Source: an uncultured Lachnospiraceae bacterium (GTDB lineage Bacteria > Bacillota > Clostridia > Lachnospirales > Lachnospiraceae). From it: 64,000 bases of DNA. Below the pieces are notes generated by a model. The model was not told where the DNA came from and made no database searches. It worked only from the letters and a program-made list of their open reading frames with translations. The DNA is taken from positions 62,001 to 126,000 of the forward strand of contig CACWKX010000006.1 of NCBI GenBank assembly GCA_902761585.1, read 5' to 3'. The position numbers and the translations under genes are program-made. Below, piece after piece: positions 17,115 to 26,309 of this stretch; position 1 is the stretch's first letter; the number at the start of each line of letters is the position of its first letter.

Positions 17115-20100
17115 TCATGCATCAAGCTTGTCAGCTACCAGGTCGACGGAAACCAGTGCCGAGATACCTTTCTCCTGCATGGTAATACCGTACAGCCTGT
17201 CAGCCGCGGTCATGGATCCGCGTCTGTGAGTTATGATAATGAACTGGGTATGCTTTGTCAACTTGCGCAGATACTGGGCATAACGCTCCACATTGTTCTC
17301 ATCCAGCGCCGACTCGATCTCATCAAGCAGGCAGAACGGGGACGGCTTCAGGTTCTGGATTGCGAACAAGAGAGCAATGGCAGCCAGTGATTTCTCCCCG
17401 CCGGAGAGCTGCATCATGTTCTGGAGTTTCTTTCCCGGCGGCTGAGCGATGACCCGGATACCGGCATCCAGGATGTCCGCACCCTCCTCCAGCTCCAGCG
17501 TCCCCTTCCCGCCGCCGAAAAGGTCCCGGAACGTACGATCAAACTCAGTCTGGATCAGCGAGAACTGTTCCTTGAATCGATCCCGCATTCCTTCATCCAG
17601 ATCCTTGATAATCCTCTCAAGATCCGCTGCGGATTTCACCAGATCCTCATGCTGGGCAGAGAGGAACTCGTATCGCTGTGACAGCTCGCGGTACTCCTCG
17701 ATTGCACCGACATTGACGCTTCCAAGCTGACGGATGTCATGGCGCAGCTCGCCGATGCGCTTTCTCATCTCCGTGAGGCCTCCCAGATCATCCCGCCTGA
17801 GTTCTCTGCAGGCAACCGGGGTCAGCTCATACTCCTCCCAGAGGTATGCGATGTCCTTCTCCCGGTCAGCCTTCATCTTCTCGATCTGCTGTTCCAGTCG
17901 AAAAACCTCCCTGTCCAGATAGGTGCTGTGCTCCGCAAGCTGCTCTCGCTCGGTAAAGAAGGTCTTCTGCTTTTTCTCTTTCTCCTCCCTGAGCGCTGTC
18001 AGCTGCTGAAGCTCTTCCTTCAGCTGTGCCTCCTTCTCCTGCTCCTGCTGAGCCTGCTCTTTCAGATTGCTGATCTTCTCTTCCTTGTCCGCCTTCGAGG
18101 CTGCATGATTCCGGAGCGTTTTCTCGATCCCGTCCTGCTCCATTTCCCGCGCATGAATTTCTTCACGAAGACGTTCCTGATTCTGTGTGATGAATGTCCG
18201 CTCCTGGCCACTTCCAGCAAGCTGAACCTGCAGTCTGGAGAGCGAGGCATCTGCCTCTGCTGCACTCCGTTTCAGCGCATCCAGCTCCTTCGTCTGGCTG
18301 TCAATGTCGTCATTGAGCGCTTTCTGGGACGCATCCGACTGCTTCAGACTGTCACCGCTGACATCATGCTGTGCCTTGAGGCTTTCGCGCTGGTGGGCGA
18401 TCTCCTCCCGCTGAACATTGATCTGCGCAAATGCATCCTGCGTCTTCTGAATGCGAAGATCCACATCCTGCATCTTCAGCTTCAGGGTTCCGAGATCATA
18501 GCTGCTCTGCTGAATCCTGCCTGTCACCGCGGCAATCTCCTCCCTGAGGCGATTTCTGCGGTCGTGTGCCTGCTCCACCTCTTTCTCAAGGCTTTCAAGC
18601 GCCTGCCTTTTCTTGGAAAGCGCCCGCGAAAGATCATCAATCTCCCGGCGTCTTCCAAGCAGATTGCTGCTTGAACGGAAGGCACCGCCAGTCATCGATC
18701 CGCCCGGACTGAGCAGTTCACCGTCGAGCGTCACAATCCGGATCGAATAGTGATATTTTCTTGCGATCGCCACCGCATGGTCAATCTGATCGACGACAAG
18801 TGTTCTTCCGAGAAGATGCCCGGCGAGCTGCCGGAACATATCCTGGCAGGTGACAAGTCCGGAGGCAAGCCCGACCACCCCCGGCTCACTCAGCGCGCCC
18901 TTCTGCGAGAAGTCCTGGGCTTTCATCGCCGTCAGCGGGAGAAATGTTGCTCTTCCGAACTTATTCTCCTTCAGAAAAGCAATCATGCTCTTGGCCGTTT
19001 GCTCATTGTCAGTGACAATGTTCTGAATGGAACCACCAAGTGCCGTCTCAACTGCCAGCTCATATTTCTTCGTGGTCTGGATCAGATCCGCGACCACACC
19101 CAGTATTCCAGGGAAATGATCCTTCTGCTCCATGACTCTGCGGATCGAGCCGCCGTAGCCCTCATATCGCTCCGTCATCGATCGGAGTGTCTCGAAGCGG
19201 GCACTCTGTCTCTGATAATCTTCCCTGGCCTGCGCCAGCTTCTCATTTCCGGATGCAAAGGCTTCCTGAGCGTCGTTGAGGTCCAGATTCAGCTTTCTGG
19301 AACGTAGCTTCAGATCTCCGGCTTCCTGTTCGGCGCCAGTTTGCTGCTCCTCCAGCTCCTTTCTGGAGGTTGTCTCCTCCTTCTCGTCGCTCTTCAGAAC
19401 CAGCTCACGCGCATTCAGCTGCGCCTCCTGCACGGAGAGCTGCTCCATCAGTGTCTCCGCCCTCTGTCTGTCGGTCTGGATATCGGTCCGCTCGCCGAGC
19501 AGCCGGATGATCTCCGACTTCTCCTCCTCAATCTTCTGGCTGAGCGTCTCCATCTTCCCCTGAAGCGCCTTTCTGGAACGCTCCTGCTCAGCTTTCTGCG
19601 CCTCAAGCTTCAGGACAGACTCGTCGAGCGCCTGAAGGCGGCTGACGGACTCCCCCAGCTTTTCCCTTCGCTCCTCAATCTCCGCGGACAGTCTGTCCCT
19701 CCGCTCTCCCTGCTCCTTCTGGCCCGCTTCCAGCGTCCGGATCTGTTCAAGCAGAAGTTCTGTCTGGCTGAGGAGCTGCTGGCGGGAAAGTCTGGCCGCG
19801 TTCATCTCATCGCTGAGGGCGGTCATCCTTCCGGCATCCTCCTTCAGCTCTGCCTCCAGCTTCTCATAGCGCTCCTTCGTCTCCCCGAGCTTTCTGCCGG
19901 CTTCCTCCAGCTCATCCTTCGCAACGCGCAGCTTTTTATCCGCGTCCTCAAGGGCCGTCTCTGACTTTTCACTGCTGAGCAGAAACACATTGGCATCGAG
20001 TGCCTTCAGACTGTCGCGTTTTTCAAGATAGACCTTTGCCTTCTCGGACTGCTTCTTCAGCGGTCCAACCTGGCGCTCAAGCTCCGAGAGAATGTCGTTG

Positions 20101-20672
20101 ACGCGGACAAGGTTTGCCTGCTCGCTCTCGAGCTTCTTCAGCGTGGAGGCCTTCCGGTGCTTGTACTTCACAATGCCGGCTGCCTCGTCAAACAGCTCCC
20201 GTCGTTCGTCCGGTCTTCCGTTCAGAATCTTTTCGACCTGACCCTGCCCGATCAGCGAATAGCCCTCCTTTCCGATTCCGGTATCGAAAAAAAGCTCCTG
20301 GACATCCCGCATCCGCACTTCGGTTCCGTTGATCAGATACTCACTCTCACCTGAGCGGTACAGCCGCCTGGCAACCGTGACCTCATCATACTCAACCGGA
20401 AGAAGATGGTCCGCATTGTCAAAGGTAATCGCGACATAGGCATAGCTCATCGGCTTTCTGGTCTGCGTTCCCGCAAAGATGACGTCCTGCATGGATCCGC
20501 CTCTGAGGGACTTGGCACTCTGCTCTCCGAGTACCCACCGGATTGCATCGGAAACATTGCTCTTTCCCGAGCCATTCGGTCCTACAACAGCCGTAATACC
20601 GTTGTGGAACTGAAACAGTATTCTGTTTGCAAAGGATTTAAAACCCTGAACTTCTAGAGATTTCAGATACAT
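17115..20672 (-). CDS. smc: Chromosome partition protein SMC
   Basis: Structural maintenance of chromosomes ATPase (1185 aa) that extrudes DNA loops with ScpA and ScpB. Walker A GPNGSGKSN lies near residue 32 after FKSFANR. Long coiled coils flank a hinge near residues 500-660 (YEGYGGSIRRVMEQ to DGELLSPGGSMTGG). The C-terminal head has the signature LSGGEKSLAAIALLFA and Walker B CLLDEIESALD. The start MYLKSLEVQGFKSF is preceded by AGGAA; the frame extends upstream without family similarity. It follows rnc and precedes ftsY. Confidence 0.98.
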   Translation of the reverse strand: MYLKSLEVQGFKSFANRILFQFHNGITAVVGPNGSGKSNVSDAIRWVLGEQSAKSLRGGSMQDVIFAGTQTRKPMSYAYVAITFDNADHLLPVEYDEVTVARRLYRSGESEYLINGTEVRMRDVQELFFDTGIGKEGYSLIGQGQVEKILNGRPDERRELFDEAAGIVKYKHRKASTLKKLESEQANLVRVNDILSELERQVGPLKKQSEKAKVYLEKRDSLKALDANVFLLSSEKSETALEDADKKLRVAKDELEEAGRKLGETKERYEKLEAELKEDAGRMTALSDEMNAARLSRQQLLSQTELLLEQIRTLEAGQKEQGERRDRLSAEIEERREKLGESVSRLQALDESVLKLEAQKAEQERSRKALQGKMETLSQKIEEEKSEIIRLLGERTDIQTDRQRAETLMEQLSVQEAQLNARELVLKSDEKEETTSRKELEEQQTGAEQEAGDLKLRSRKLNLDLNDAQEAFASGNEKLAQAREDYQRQSARFETLRSMTERYEGYGGSIRRVMEQKDHFPGILGVVADLIQTTKKYELAVETALGGSIQNIVTDNEQTAKSMIAFLKENKFGRATFLPLTAMKAQDFSQKGALSEPGVVGLASGLVTCQDMFRQLAGHLLGRTLVVDQIDHAVAIARKYHYSIRIVTLDGELLSPGGSMTGGAFRSSSNLLGRRREIDDLSRALSKKRQALESLEKEVEQAHDRRNRLREEIAAVTGRIQQSSYDLGTLKLKMQDVDLRIQKTQDAFAQINVQREEIAHQRESLKAQHDVSGDSLKQSDASQKALNDDIDSQTKELDALKRSAAEADASLSRLQVQLAGSGQERTFITQNQERLREEIHAREMEQDGIEKTLRNHAASKADKEEKISNLKEQAQQEQEKEAQLKEELQQLTALREEKEKKQKTFFTEREQLAEHSTYLDREVFRLEQQIEKMKADREKDIAYLWEEYELTPVACRELRRDDLGGLTEMRKRIGELRHDIRQLGSVNVGAIEEYRELSQRYEFLSAQHEDLVKSAADLERIIKDLDEGMRDRFKEQFSLIQTEFDRTFRDLFGGGKGTLELEEGADILDAGIRVIAQPPGKKLQNMMQLSGGEKSLAAIALLFAIQNLKPSPFCLLDEIESALDENNVERYAQYLRKLTKHTQFIIITHRRGSMTAADRLYGITMQEKGISALVSVDLVADKLDA

Positions 20673-20800
20673 AGAATCGAATTCCTGATAATAGAAAATG
20701 GGCGTGGCGCATCGCACCAACGCCCCGGCCAGCTGAGCCTGGCTCCCTGTTTTTGAGATGCAATCAGTTCAACAAGCTGACAGTGAGAAATAAAACCGTG

Positions 20801-21517
20801 TCAGCTGATCCGCACTCCCTGCTTTTTCAGCTGCAGGAGGGTGTTGTAGGCGGCTTCCTGCTCCGCCGCCTTTTTCGTGCTTCCGGTTCCCCGTCCGTAA
20901 GTTCCGCCGTCAATCACCACCTCGACGGAAAAGTGCTTATCGTGATCCGGCCCCTCCTCGCCTGTCAGGACATAGGAAATCTCCGAATCAGGTTTTCGCT
21001 GGACGACCTCCTGCAGGATGGTCTTGCTGTCCACAAACAGCTTTTTATGTTCCGCGTCGTCCATAATGAAACGGTCGATGAAAGTTTTGGACGGCTCCAG
21101 ACCACCGTCCAGATAGATGGCGCCAATCACCGCCTCAAGCGCATCGGAAACGATTGAATTTCTTCTCCTGCCGCCAGTCAGCTCCTCGCCCTTTCCGAGG
21201 TTCAGATAGCCGGGCAGCCCAAACTGCCGTGCGCAGAGTGCCAGGGTCGGTTCACAAACAATGCTTGCGCGAAACTTCGTCAGATCACCCTCCGGCATCT
21301 CCGGGTATTTCCTGTAGAGAAAATCGGAGCTGCATACCTCAAGAACACTGTCCCCGAGAAACTCCAGTCGCTCATTGTCCTGGGCACCCTCCTCGCGATG
21401 TTCATTTGCGTAAGAACTATGACAGAGTGCCTGGAACAGCAGCTGCCTGTCCCGAAATGTATAGCCGATCACACCTTCCAGATTCCGAAGCTTCTCTGCC
21501 TCTGCCGCTGAGAACAT
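20801..21517 (-). CDS. rnc: Ribonuclease III
   Basis: Double-strand RNA endonuclease (238 aa) that processes rRNA precursors and structured mRNAs. The signature NERLEFLGDSVLEV holds catalytic acidic residues, with a second cluster in DALEAVIGAIYLDGG. A C-terminal dsRNA-binding domain follows (SKTILQEVVQRKPDSEISY to GSTKKAAEQEAAYNTLLQL). GAGGTGA upstream supports MFSAAEAE. It lies 10 nt after acpP and 128 nt before smc. Confidence 0.97.
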   Translation of the reverse strand: MFSAAEAEKLRNLEGVIGYTFRDRQLLFQALCHSSYANEHREEGAQDNERLEFLGDSVLEVCSSDFLYRKYPEMPEGDLTKFRASIVCEPTLALCARQFGLPGYLNLGKGEELTGGRRRNSIVSDALEAVIGAIYLDGGLEPSKTFIDRFIMDDAEHKKLFVDSKTILQEVVQRKPDSEISYVLTGEEGPDHDKHFSVEVVIDGGTYGRGTGSTKKAAEQEAAYNTLLQLKKQGVRIS

Positions 21518-21527
21518 GGCTTTCACC

Positions 21528-21773
21528 TCACTTGACCGCCTTGGCAATCGCGTCTGCCGCATCGCCGACGGTTACAATCTTCTCTGCCTCTTCTGTGGGA
21601 ATCTGGATGCTGAATTCTTCCTCCAATCCCATGATGATCTGGAAGACATCCAGACTGTCCGCTCCGAGATCATCCTTGAATGTCGTCTCCGGTTTGATCT
21701 CGTCCACGTCTACGCTCAGGACATCGGCAATGATCTGCTGCAGCTTCTCAAATTCCACGCTGTTTCCTTCCAT
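21528..21773 (-). CDS. acpP: Acyl carrier protein
   Basis: Carries growing acyl chains on a phosphopantetheine arm during fatty acid synthesis. The attachment serine is in [20 protein letters not shown]. Two starts are possible. The ATG at 21773 (81 aa) has AAAGGAG seven bases upstream, overlapping the plsX stop. A GTG at 21758 (76 aa, [10 protein letters not shown]) has AAGGA six bases upstream and matches the most usual ACP N-terminus. It lies directly behind plsX, which needs acyl-ACP as substrate. Confidence 0.96.
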   Translation of the reverse strand: MEGNSVEFEKLQQIIADVLSVDVDEIKPETTFKDDLGADSLDVFQIIMGLEEEFSIQIPTEEAEKIVTVGDAADAIAKAVK

Positions 21774-21775
21774 CC

Positions 21776-22867
21776 TTAAACTCCTTTTTCCGCCGCTCTT
21801 GCGGCATCCTGTTTTTTCTTCTCTCCGGCCGCGTACTCCTGGATCCTCTCAGCGATCCGCTGCTCCCGGTACTGAACACACTGATCCATGGCTTTCTCGA
21901 CCTCGACGGCCTTAGAGCTTCCGTGCATCTTCACGACCAGCCCTGTCAGCCCGATGATCGGTGCGCCGCCGTACTGGCTGCTGTCGAACTTCTTGAGTGT
22001 TTTCTTCAGCGCTGGCTTGATCAGAAGCGCACCGATCTTTGACCTTGTGCTGGAGAGCAGCCCCGCCTTCATCTCGGAGAGGAGGACCTTTGCAACCCCC
22101 TCATACATCTTCAGCACGACGTTGCCCACAAAACCGTCACAGACAACGACATCGAATTCCCCTGCCGGGATATCTCTTGCCTCGCAGCTTCCCCCAAAGT
22201 TAATCTCGCCGTCCTCATGCATCTTCTTCAGAAGCGGAAATGTATCCTTGACAAGCTGATTGCCTTTCTCCTCCTCCGCCCCAATGTTCACAATTCCAAC
22301 CTTCGGGCTTTTGATGCCGAGGCTGCTCTGCATGTAGATGGTTCCAAGCTTTGCCCACTGCGCCAGAAACTGTGGGCGGGCATCCACGTTAGCCCCTGAA
22401 TCTACGAGCAGAAGAACACCTCTCTTTGTCGGAATCAGTGTCCCGAAAGGTGGTCTCTGAACGCCTCTGACTCTGCCGACGATTCCCTGACCGCCTACCA
22501 TCAGAGCGCCGGAGTTTCCGGCCGATGCGACTGCATCCGCCTCGCCCTTCTTTACCATCGTCAGGGCGACGACCATCGAGGAATCCCGTTTGTGCATGAT
22601 GGCATCCACAGGATGATCGGAAGTGGAGATGACCTCCCCCGCGTCCCGGATGCTGATCCGGTCCTGCCAGCCGGATAAAGCAGACGCATCCGCCTTGGCA
22701 GCCTGCGTCTCTTCCTCCAGCGCCCGGCGGACCTCCTCCTGTTTTCCGACGAGAATGATCCTCATGCCGTCATGGTGCATGACAGCATGTACCGCTCCCT
22801 TTACGATCTCCCCCGGCGCATGGTCGCCTCCCATCGCATCCAGGGCAATTCTGATCTCTCCTGCCAC
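21776..22867 (-). CDS. plsX: Phosphate acyltransferase PlsX
   Basis: Converts acyl-ACP and phosphate to acyl phosphate for phospholipid synthesis with PlsY (363 aa). [14 protein letters not shown] at the N-terminus and [35 protein letters not shown] and [17 protein letters not shown] are family hallmarks. A GTG start at 22867 is preferred because GGAGG stands seven bases upstream, while the ATG at 22882 has a poor site. The C-terminal tail is Lys/Ala-rich. A promoter at 22907-22935 precedes it. Confidence 0.96.
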   Translation of the reverse strand: MAGEIRIALDAMGGDHAPGEIVKGAVHAVMHHDGMRIILVGKQEEVRRALEEETQAAKADASALSGWQDRISIRDAGEVISTSDHPVDAIMHKRDSSMVVALTMVKKGEADAVASAGNSGALMVGGQGIVGRVRGVQRPPFGTLIPTKRGVLLLVDSGANVDARPQFLAQWAKLGTIYMQSSLGIKSPKVGIVNIGAEEEKGNQLVKDTFPLLKKMHEDGEINFGGSCEARDIPAGEFDVVVCDGFVGNVVLKMYEGVAKVLLSEMKAGLLSSTRSKIGALLIKPALKKTLKKFDSSQYGGAPIIGLTGLVVKMHGSSKAVEVEKAMDQCVQYREQRIAERIQEYAAGEKKKQDAARAAEKGV

Positions 22868-22906
22868 CTTGAAACCTCCCATCAGGCTGTTTCCATATCC
22901 GCGTTT

Positions 22907-22935
22907 ACTATACTAAATCGGCTGTCCGTTTGCAA
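22907..22935 (-). promoter_or_regulatory. Promoter of the plsX-acpP-rnc-smc-ftsY cluster
   Basis: TTGCAA (22930-22935), 17 nt and TATAGT (22907-22912) on the minus strand, 40 nt before the plsX start and just past the rpmF terminator. No TTCC-rich FapR box was recognised, so fatty-acid-level control is not shown. Confidence 0.6.
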
Positions 22936-22937
22936 GA

Positions 22938-22973
22938 CAACAAAAGGGATCACCGCATTCGCAGCAATCCCTT
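22938..22973 (-). terminator. Terminator of yceD-rpmF
   Basis: AAGGGAT (22967-22973 read on minus) pairs with ATCCCTT (22944-22950), with a partly paired interior. TTGTTG follows on the minus strand. Confidence 0.6.
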
Positions 22974-23035
22974 ATGTATACAACTTGACAGGAAATCGGA
23001 CAACAGCTGCCCTCCTTCCTCTGCAGTCATCAGCG

Positions 23036-23224
23036 TCAGGCCTCAGCGCCAACCTTGATGATCTCTCTCTTGTTGTAGCATCCGCAAGCCTTGCAGACCT
23101 GATGCGGCTTCATCAGAGCGCCGCACTTGCTGCACTTTACAAGAGTCGGAGCAGACATCTTCCACTGCGCATGCTTCATATCTCTTCTAGACTTGGAATG
23201 TTTATTCTTCGGGCAGATCGACAT
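23036..23224 (-). CDS. rpmF: 50S ribosomal protein L32
   Basis: Large-subunit protein of 62 aa. The N-terminus carries PKNKHSKSRRDMKHAQWK, and two CxxC pairs (CSKCG and CKACGC) form a zinc ribbon, so this is the zinc-containing paralogue type. AAGGAGG lies upstream of the ATG and overlaps the yceD stop. yceD-rpmF-plsX is the standard gene order. Confidence 0.98.
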   Translation of the reverse strand: MSICPKNKHSKSRRDMKHAQWKMSAPTLVKCSKCGALMKPHQVCKACGCYNKREIIKVGAEA

Positions 23225-23227
23225 GGG

Positions 23228-23797
23228 TTACACCTCCTTATCAACACTTCTGAAAACATCCAGGACAGTTGCCATTCTTGGATCAAGCTGTCTGCGATCG
23301 CAGCCGCACTCACCCTGATTCAGGTTGTGGCCGCAGACCGGGCACAGGCCCCTGCAGTCCTCCCTGCAGAGGACACGGGACGGCCAGTTCAGCAATGCCT
23401 CACCGGAAATGAGCTTATCCACGTCCAGGTTGTATCCTTGAATTATGTAGTCCTTCTCGAATGCGCCCTCCTGAGAAGCAGCGGAGTCATCCTCTTCTTC
23501 TGCAGATGCATTCTCAGAACCGCTCTCGCCCAGATTCACCCTCTCATCGAACGACAGGTCAAGCGGCACCCGCACGGGTTCCAGACATCTGTCACAGGGA
23601 ATCTCGACCACAATCCTCACCTTTCCGGAGATGAGCAGGTTCTCTTTCTTGTCCCTGCAAACCGTAATCTTCAGGGGTGTCTTCTCCAGAACCGGGTAGG
23701 TTCCAAACGAGAATTCCAGCTGATTGAGATCGACCGGCAATTCCTTCTCCAGTACAGTCCCCTCTTCGAGGAGCACTTCGGTCAGATTCAGGTTCAT
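23228..23797 (-). CDS. DUF177 (YceD) family protein
   Basis: A 189-aa YceD/DUF177 protein, normally encoded just before rpmF and implicated in 23S rRNA accumulation in other bacteria. IPCDRCLEPVRVPLDL and the C-terminal CREDCRGLCPVCGHNLNQGECGC carry paired cysteines suggesting a metal site. An acidic stretch with clustered Glu, Asp and Ser lies near residues 92-110. GGAGG 10 nt before the ATG. Its promoter (23827-23855) lies within a hairpin downstream of ackA. Confidence 0.9.
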   Translation of the reverse strand: MNLNLTEVLLEEGTVLEKELPVDLNQLEFSFGTYPVLEKTPLKITVCRDKKENLLISGKVRIVVEIPCDRCLEPVRVPLDLSFDERVNLGESGSENASAEEEDDSAASQEGAFEKDYIIQGYNLDVDKLISGEALLNWPSRVLCREDCRGLCPVCGHNLNQGECGCDRRQLDPRMATVLDVFRSVDKEV

Positions 23798-23826
23798 AGA
23801 CAGAATTCCTCCAAGCGCACTTTGAT

Positions 23827-23855
23827 ATTATAAAGTCCTGCTCACATGATGTCAA
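23827..23855 (-). promoter_or_regulatory. Consensus promoter of yceD-rpmF
   Basis: A perfect TTGACA (23850-23855), 17-nt spacer and perfect TATAAT (23827-23832) on the minus strand. The spacer contains one arm of the hairpin at 23832-23865. Confidence 0.85.
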
Positions 23856-23865
23856 GCAGGACTTT
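23832..23865. terminator. Hairpin after ackA, possible bidirectional terminator
   Basis: A perfect 11-bp stem pairs 23832-23842 with 23855-23865. The T-run is better on the plus strand (TTTTT) than on the minus strand (CTTTATAAT), so termination of ackA would be modest. The stem is fused with the yceD promoter. Confidence 0.5.
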
Positions 23866-23881
23866 TTGCGACAATTGCGTC

Positions 23882-25081
23882 TTACTGTGCGTTCACAAGA
23901 GCGACCGTCTCACGGCAGATCGCAAGCTCCTCGTTGGTCGGAATCACAGAGACCGTCACCTTTGAATCCTTCGTGGAAAGGATAAACCGCTCGCCGCGCT
24001 TCTTGTTCTGTTCCTCGTCCATCGTAATGCCAAGGTAGCCGAGATGTGCGAGCACCTTCTTGCGGACGATTCCTGCATTCTCACCAATACCGCCTGTGAA
24101 TGTAATCGCGTCCACCCCGTTCATTGCCGCAACATAAGCACCGACATACTTCGCAACACGATAGCAGAACGCATCGATTGCAAGACCTGCTGCCTTGTTT
24201 CCGTTGTCCATCGCTTCCTCAAGATCGCGGAAGTCAGAGCTCAGGCCATTTGACAGCGCCATCACGCCAGACTCCTTGTTCAGGATACGCAGCATCTCAT
24301 TGATGTCAATCTTCTCGTGGTTGCAGATGTACTGCAGAATCGCCGGATCGAGATCTCCGGAACGTGTCCCCATGACCAGCCCCTCCAGCGGAGTCAGTCC
24401 CATAGACGTATCGACGCACTTGCTGTTTTTGACGGCTGTGATCGAAGCTCCGTTGCCAAGATGGCAGACAATGACCTTTGAGTTGTCTGGGTCAAGTCCA
24501 AGGAACTTGATCGTCTCCTTCGAGACAAAACTGTGTGAGGTTCCATGGAAGCCGTAGCGGCGGATCTTGTACTTGTCATAATACTTCGTCGGGATTGCAT
24601 AGCGATATGCATATTCCGGAAGTGTCATGCCGAAGGAGGTATCGAAGACCGCAACATTCGGCTTGCCCGGCATCAGCTTCTGGCAGGCGCGGATCCCGAT
24701 CAGATTCGCCGGATTGTGGAGCGGCCCGAGGTCAGAAGCCTCGTCGATGGCTGCAATGACCTCATCGTCCACAATGCGGGACTCTGTCAGCTTTGCGCCT
24801 CCGTGCAGGACACGATGACCAATCGCCTGAATCTCGTCAAGGCTCTTCAGGACGCCTGTCTTCGGATTCACAAGTGCCTTCAATACAAGGGTAATCGCTT
24901 CGTTGTGCGTCGGCATCGGTGCATCGGTGACTTCCTTCTCACCGCCGGTCGGCTGATAGGTCAGTCTTCCATCCAGCCCGATTCTCTCACAGATTCCCTT
25001 CGCTTCTACCTGTTCGCTCTCAGAATCAATAATCTGATATTTCAGAGAAGAGCTTCCGCAGTTGATAATCAGTACTTTCAT
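23882..25081 (-). CDS. ackA: Acetate kinase
   Basis: Makes ATP and acetate from acetyl phosphate (399 aa), the energy-yielding end of mixed-acid fermentation. The N-terminal MKVLIINCGSSSLKYQI, the VVHGG-equivalent HRVLHGGAKL, GFHGTSHSFVS, CHLGNGASITAV and GGIGENAGIVR are all canonical nucleotide and substrate sites. AGAGGAG precedes the ATG. It lies 15 nt after pta, so the pair is co-transcribed. Confidence 0.98.
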   Translation of the reverse strand: MKVLIINCGSSSLKYQIIDSESEQVEAKGICERIGLDGRLTYQPTGGEKEVTDAPMPTHNEAITLVLKALVNPKTGVLKSLDEIQAIGHRVLHGGAKLTESRIVDDEVIAAIDEASDLGPLHNPANLIGIRACQKLMPGKPNVAVFDTSFGMTLPEYAYRYAIPTKYYDKYKIRRYGFHGTSHSFVSKETIKFLGLDPDNSKVIVCHLGNGASITAVKNSKCVDTSMGLTPLEGLVMGTRSGDLDPAILQYICNHEKIDINEMLRILNKESGVMALSNGLSSDFRDLEEAMDNGNKAAGLAIDAFCYRVAKYVGAYVAAMNGVDAITFTGGIGENAGIVRKKVLAHLGYLGITMDEEQNKKRGERFILSTKDSKVTVSVIPTNEELAICRETVALVNAQ

Positions 25082-25096
25082 CGATCTTCTCCTCTC

Positions 25097-26101
25097 TCAG
25101 CCCTGCATCTGTGCCTGGACAGCGGTGATGGCAATGACGCCGACGATATCCTCCCAGCTGCAGCCTCTGGACAGATCGTTGACCGGTGCCGCGATTCCCT
25201 GTGTCATCGGCCCGTATGCCTCTGCCTTCGCAAGCCTCTGAACCAACTTGTAGCCAATGTTTCCGGCATCCAGATTCGGGAAGATCAGGACATTCGCATG
25301 GCCAGCCACCTTGCTGCCCGGTGCCTTGAACTCTCCAACAGACGGAACAATTGCCGCATCCAGCTGCATCTCTCCGTCAAGCGCGATGTCCGGATACTCT
25401 TCCTTCGCGATTCTTGTCGCTTCCTGAACCTTTGTGACATCGTCATGCTTTGCGGAGCCCATCGTCGAGTAGGACAGCATCGCAACGCGCGGCTCATGGC
25501 CGGTCAGTGCCTTGAAGGACTTTGCCGTGGAGCCTGCGATCGCTGCCAGCTCCTCCGCTGTCGGATTCTGATTCAGTCCACAGTCTGCAAACGCAAAGGT
25601 TCCGTTATCACCATACTCGCAATTCGGAACATTCATCAGGAAGAATGCGGAGACAAGCTTCGTGCCCGGAGCAGTCTTCAGGATCTGAAGAGACGGACGG
25701 AGCGTATTGGCTGTAGAATGGCATGCACCGGAGACAAGACCGTCTGCGTCACCCATCTTCACCATCATGACTCCATAGTAGATATACTGGTTCAGAAGGG
25801 TGTCCTTTGCCTGCTCAGGAGTCATGCCCTTCTTCTTTCTCAACTCGACCAGCTTGTCGATGTAGCTCTGAAGCTTATCACTCTTCTCCGGATCAATCAC
25901 GGTTGCCTTGGAAAGGTCTACACCGTACTCCTTCTCCTTCGCTGCAACGACATCTGCTTTCCCGATCAGGATGATATCTGCGATATCCTCCTCGATTGCC
26001 TTGGCAGCGGCACGGTATGTTCTCTCATCCTCGGTCTCCGGCAGAACAATTCTCTTTCTGTCCGCTCTCGCCTTCGCCTTGATTTCATCCATGAATCCCA
26101 T
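25097..26101 (-). CDS. pta: Phosphate acetyltransferase
   Basis: Converts acetyl-CoA and phosphate to acetyl phosphate (334 aa), the short form without the N-terminal regulatory domain of E. coli Pta. Visible motifs include ADRKRIVLPETEDERTYRAA, SGACHSTANTLRPSLQILK, AFADCGLNQNPTAEELA and NVLIFPNLDAGNIGYKLVQR. AAAGGAG seven to eight bases before the ATG. A promoter with TATAAT lies about 100 nt upstream. Confidence 0.98.
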   Translation of the reverse strand: MGFMDEIKAKARADRKRIVLPETEDERTYRAAAKAIEEDIADIILIGKADVVAAKEKEYGVDLSKATVIDPEKSDKLQSYIDKLVELRKKKGMTPEQAKDTLLNQYIYYGVMMVKMGDADGLVSGACHSTANTLRPSLQILKTAPGTKLVSAFFLMNVPNCEYGDNGTFAFADCGLNQNPTAEELAAIAGSTAKSFKALTGHEPRVAMLSYSTMGSAKHDDVTKVQEATRIAKEEYPDIALDGEMQLDAAIVPSVGEFKAPGSKVAGHANVLIFPNLDAGNIGYKLVQRLAKAEAYGPMTQGIAAPVNDLSRGCSWEDIVGVIAITAVQAQMQG

Positions 26102-26199
26102 AACAAAAGCTCCTTTCCTGTATACACAGTTTTACTGGATGTACGCGATTTCACGCACATTGTGGCCGCAGTGAATCTGCAATGCGCACACCTTTTTTT

Positions 26200-26228
26200 A
26201 TTATAGGCTTCTGCAACTGGCGGCACAA
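26200..26228 (-). promoter_or_regulatory. Promoter of pta-ackA
   Basis: TTGTGC (26223-26228), 17 nt and a perfect TATAAT (26200-26205) on the minus strand. The -35 is weak, so activation by another factor is possible. Confidence 0.5.
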
Positions 26229-26309
26229 GTACGTTATTCAGTTCAAAATCCTGACAAGCATGCATCCGTCCAGCCGTTCATCCTGTCGATCCTCCATAAA
26301 CTTTGCTCT

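Noticed and set aside
24545-26206. 553-codon plus-strand open frame opposite ackA and pta
   Set aside because: It is the antisense of two certain genes, has no family features and no ribosome site; GC-rich coding DNA produces such frames.
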